Source: Paracoccus halophilus
GTDB taxonomy: Bacteria > Pseudomonadota > Alphaproteobacteria > Rhodobacterales > Rhodobacteraceae
Length of the DNA: 64,000 bases
Reading direction: 5' to 3'
Assembly: GCF_000763905.1 (NCBI RefSeq)
Contig: NZ_JRKN01000003.1
Location: 124,001-188,000 of the forward strand
The stretch's first letter is position 1. Each line of letters opens with the position of its first letter. Position numbers and translations under genes: made by a program. The notes under the pieces are model-generated. The model made no database searches. It worked only from the letters and a program-made list of their open reading frames with translations, and had not been told where the DNA came from. Below, one piece after another: positions 63,990-64,000 of the stretch.

Positions 63990-64000
63990 ATGACAGGCAG
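63990..64000 (+). CDS. First codons of a downstream gene, cut by window end
   Basis: ATG ACA GGC, eight bases after the previous stop and preceded by GGCGGGCGG. In related genomes a site-specific tyrosine recombinase (XerD) often follows aroBK-linked genes, but three codons cannot show that. Confidence 0.25.

Overview
The window is about 64 kb of GC-rich chromosomal DNA from an alphaproteobacterium, most likely a Rhodobacteraceae member close to Paracoccus. The reasons are: CtrA next to a SciP/DUF1153 protein, an HdaA-like DnaA relative beside ppk and ppx, a short ProS without editing domain, a bacterial NDUFS4-type complex I subunit, a fused MrpA/B antiporter, and Rhodobacterales-type hypothetical genes beside aroBK. 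I see no insertion sequence, phage, plasmid or CRISPR signature. Most of the window is conserved housekeeping DNA. The clearest accessory block is 44.9-54.1 kb.

Layout. 0-14.6 kb: end of an FMN-dependent lactate dehydrogenase gene, a membrane acyltransferase, rplY (L25), tRNA-modification genes (trmFO, gluQRS, mnmA), hisI, two Fe-S assembly proteins (a NifU-like scaffold and SufE), the repair genes recG and ligA, the cell-cycle regulator pair ctrA/sciP, a lipoprotein and a GNAT acetyltransferase. 14.7-20.3 kb: rplU-rpmA, tRNA-Val(UAC), a beta-hydroxyacid dehydrogenase, a penicillin-acylase-type Ntn hydrolase and a nucleoside hydrolase. 20.3-28.9 kb, minus strand: the classic envelope/translation cluster pyrH-frr-uppS-cdsA-dxr-rseP-bamA-skp, with several ATGA overlaps. 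29-37 kb: miaA, an AraC regulator, the NDUFS4 subunit, uvrB, a 2-oxoglutarate/Fe(II) dioxygenase, an orphan ParA ATPase, an ABM-domain protein and an M19 dipeptidase. 37.1-37.5 kb: a gene-free stretch with a diverged 75-bp repeat pair and CCTGTC/GACAGG dyads. 37.5-44.8 kb: ppx-ppk-hdaA-perM (minus) and proS (plus).

44.9-54.1 kb is a surface-polysaccharide locus on the plus strand. gmd, a ColC/GMER-like gene and a ColD-like gene should together make GDP-L-colitose: the ColD-like protein has His190 where aminotransferases carry the PLP lysine. They are followed by a CE2-type esterase, a GT61 glycosyltransferase, a left-handed beta-helix acetyltransferase, and an AMP-ligase / acyl carrier protein / PLP-decarboxylase trio. 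That trio resembles the one seen in exosortase-A polysaccharide loci, but no exosortase lies in this window. I infer that it prepares an ACP-bound, decarboxylated amino-acid-type unit to decorate the polysaccharide. This is the best candidate for an under-described system here.

54.3-60.4 kb: a complete six-gene, translationally coupled Mrp/Pha Na+(K+)/H+ antiporter operon. 60.4-64 kb: aroB and aroK (minus), then two envelope-type hypothetical proteins (plus) and the first codons of another gene at the window edge.
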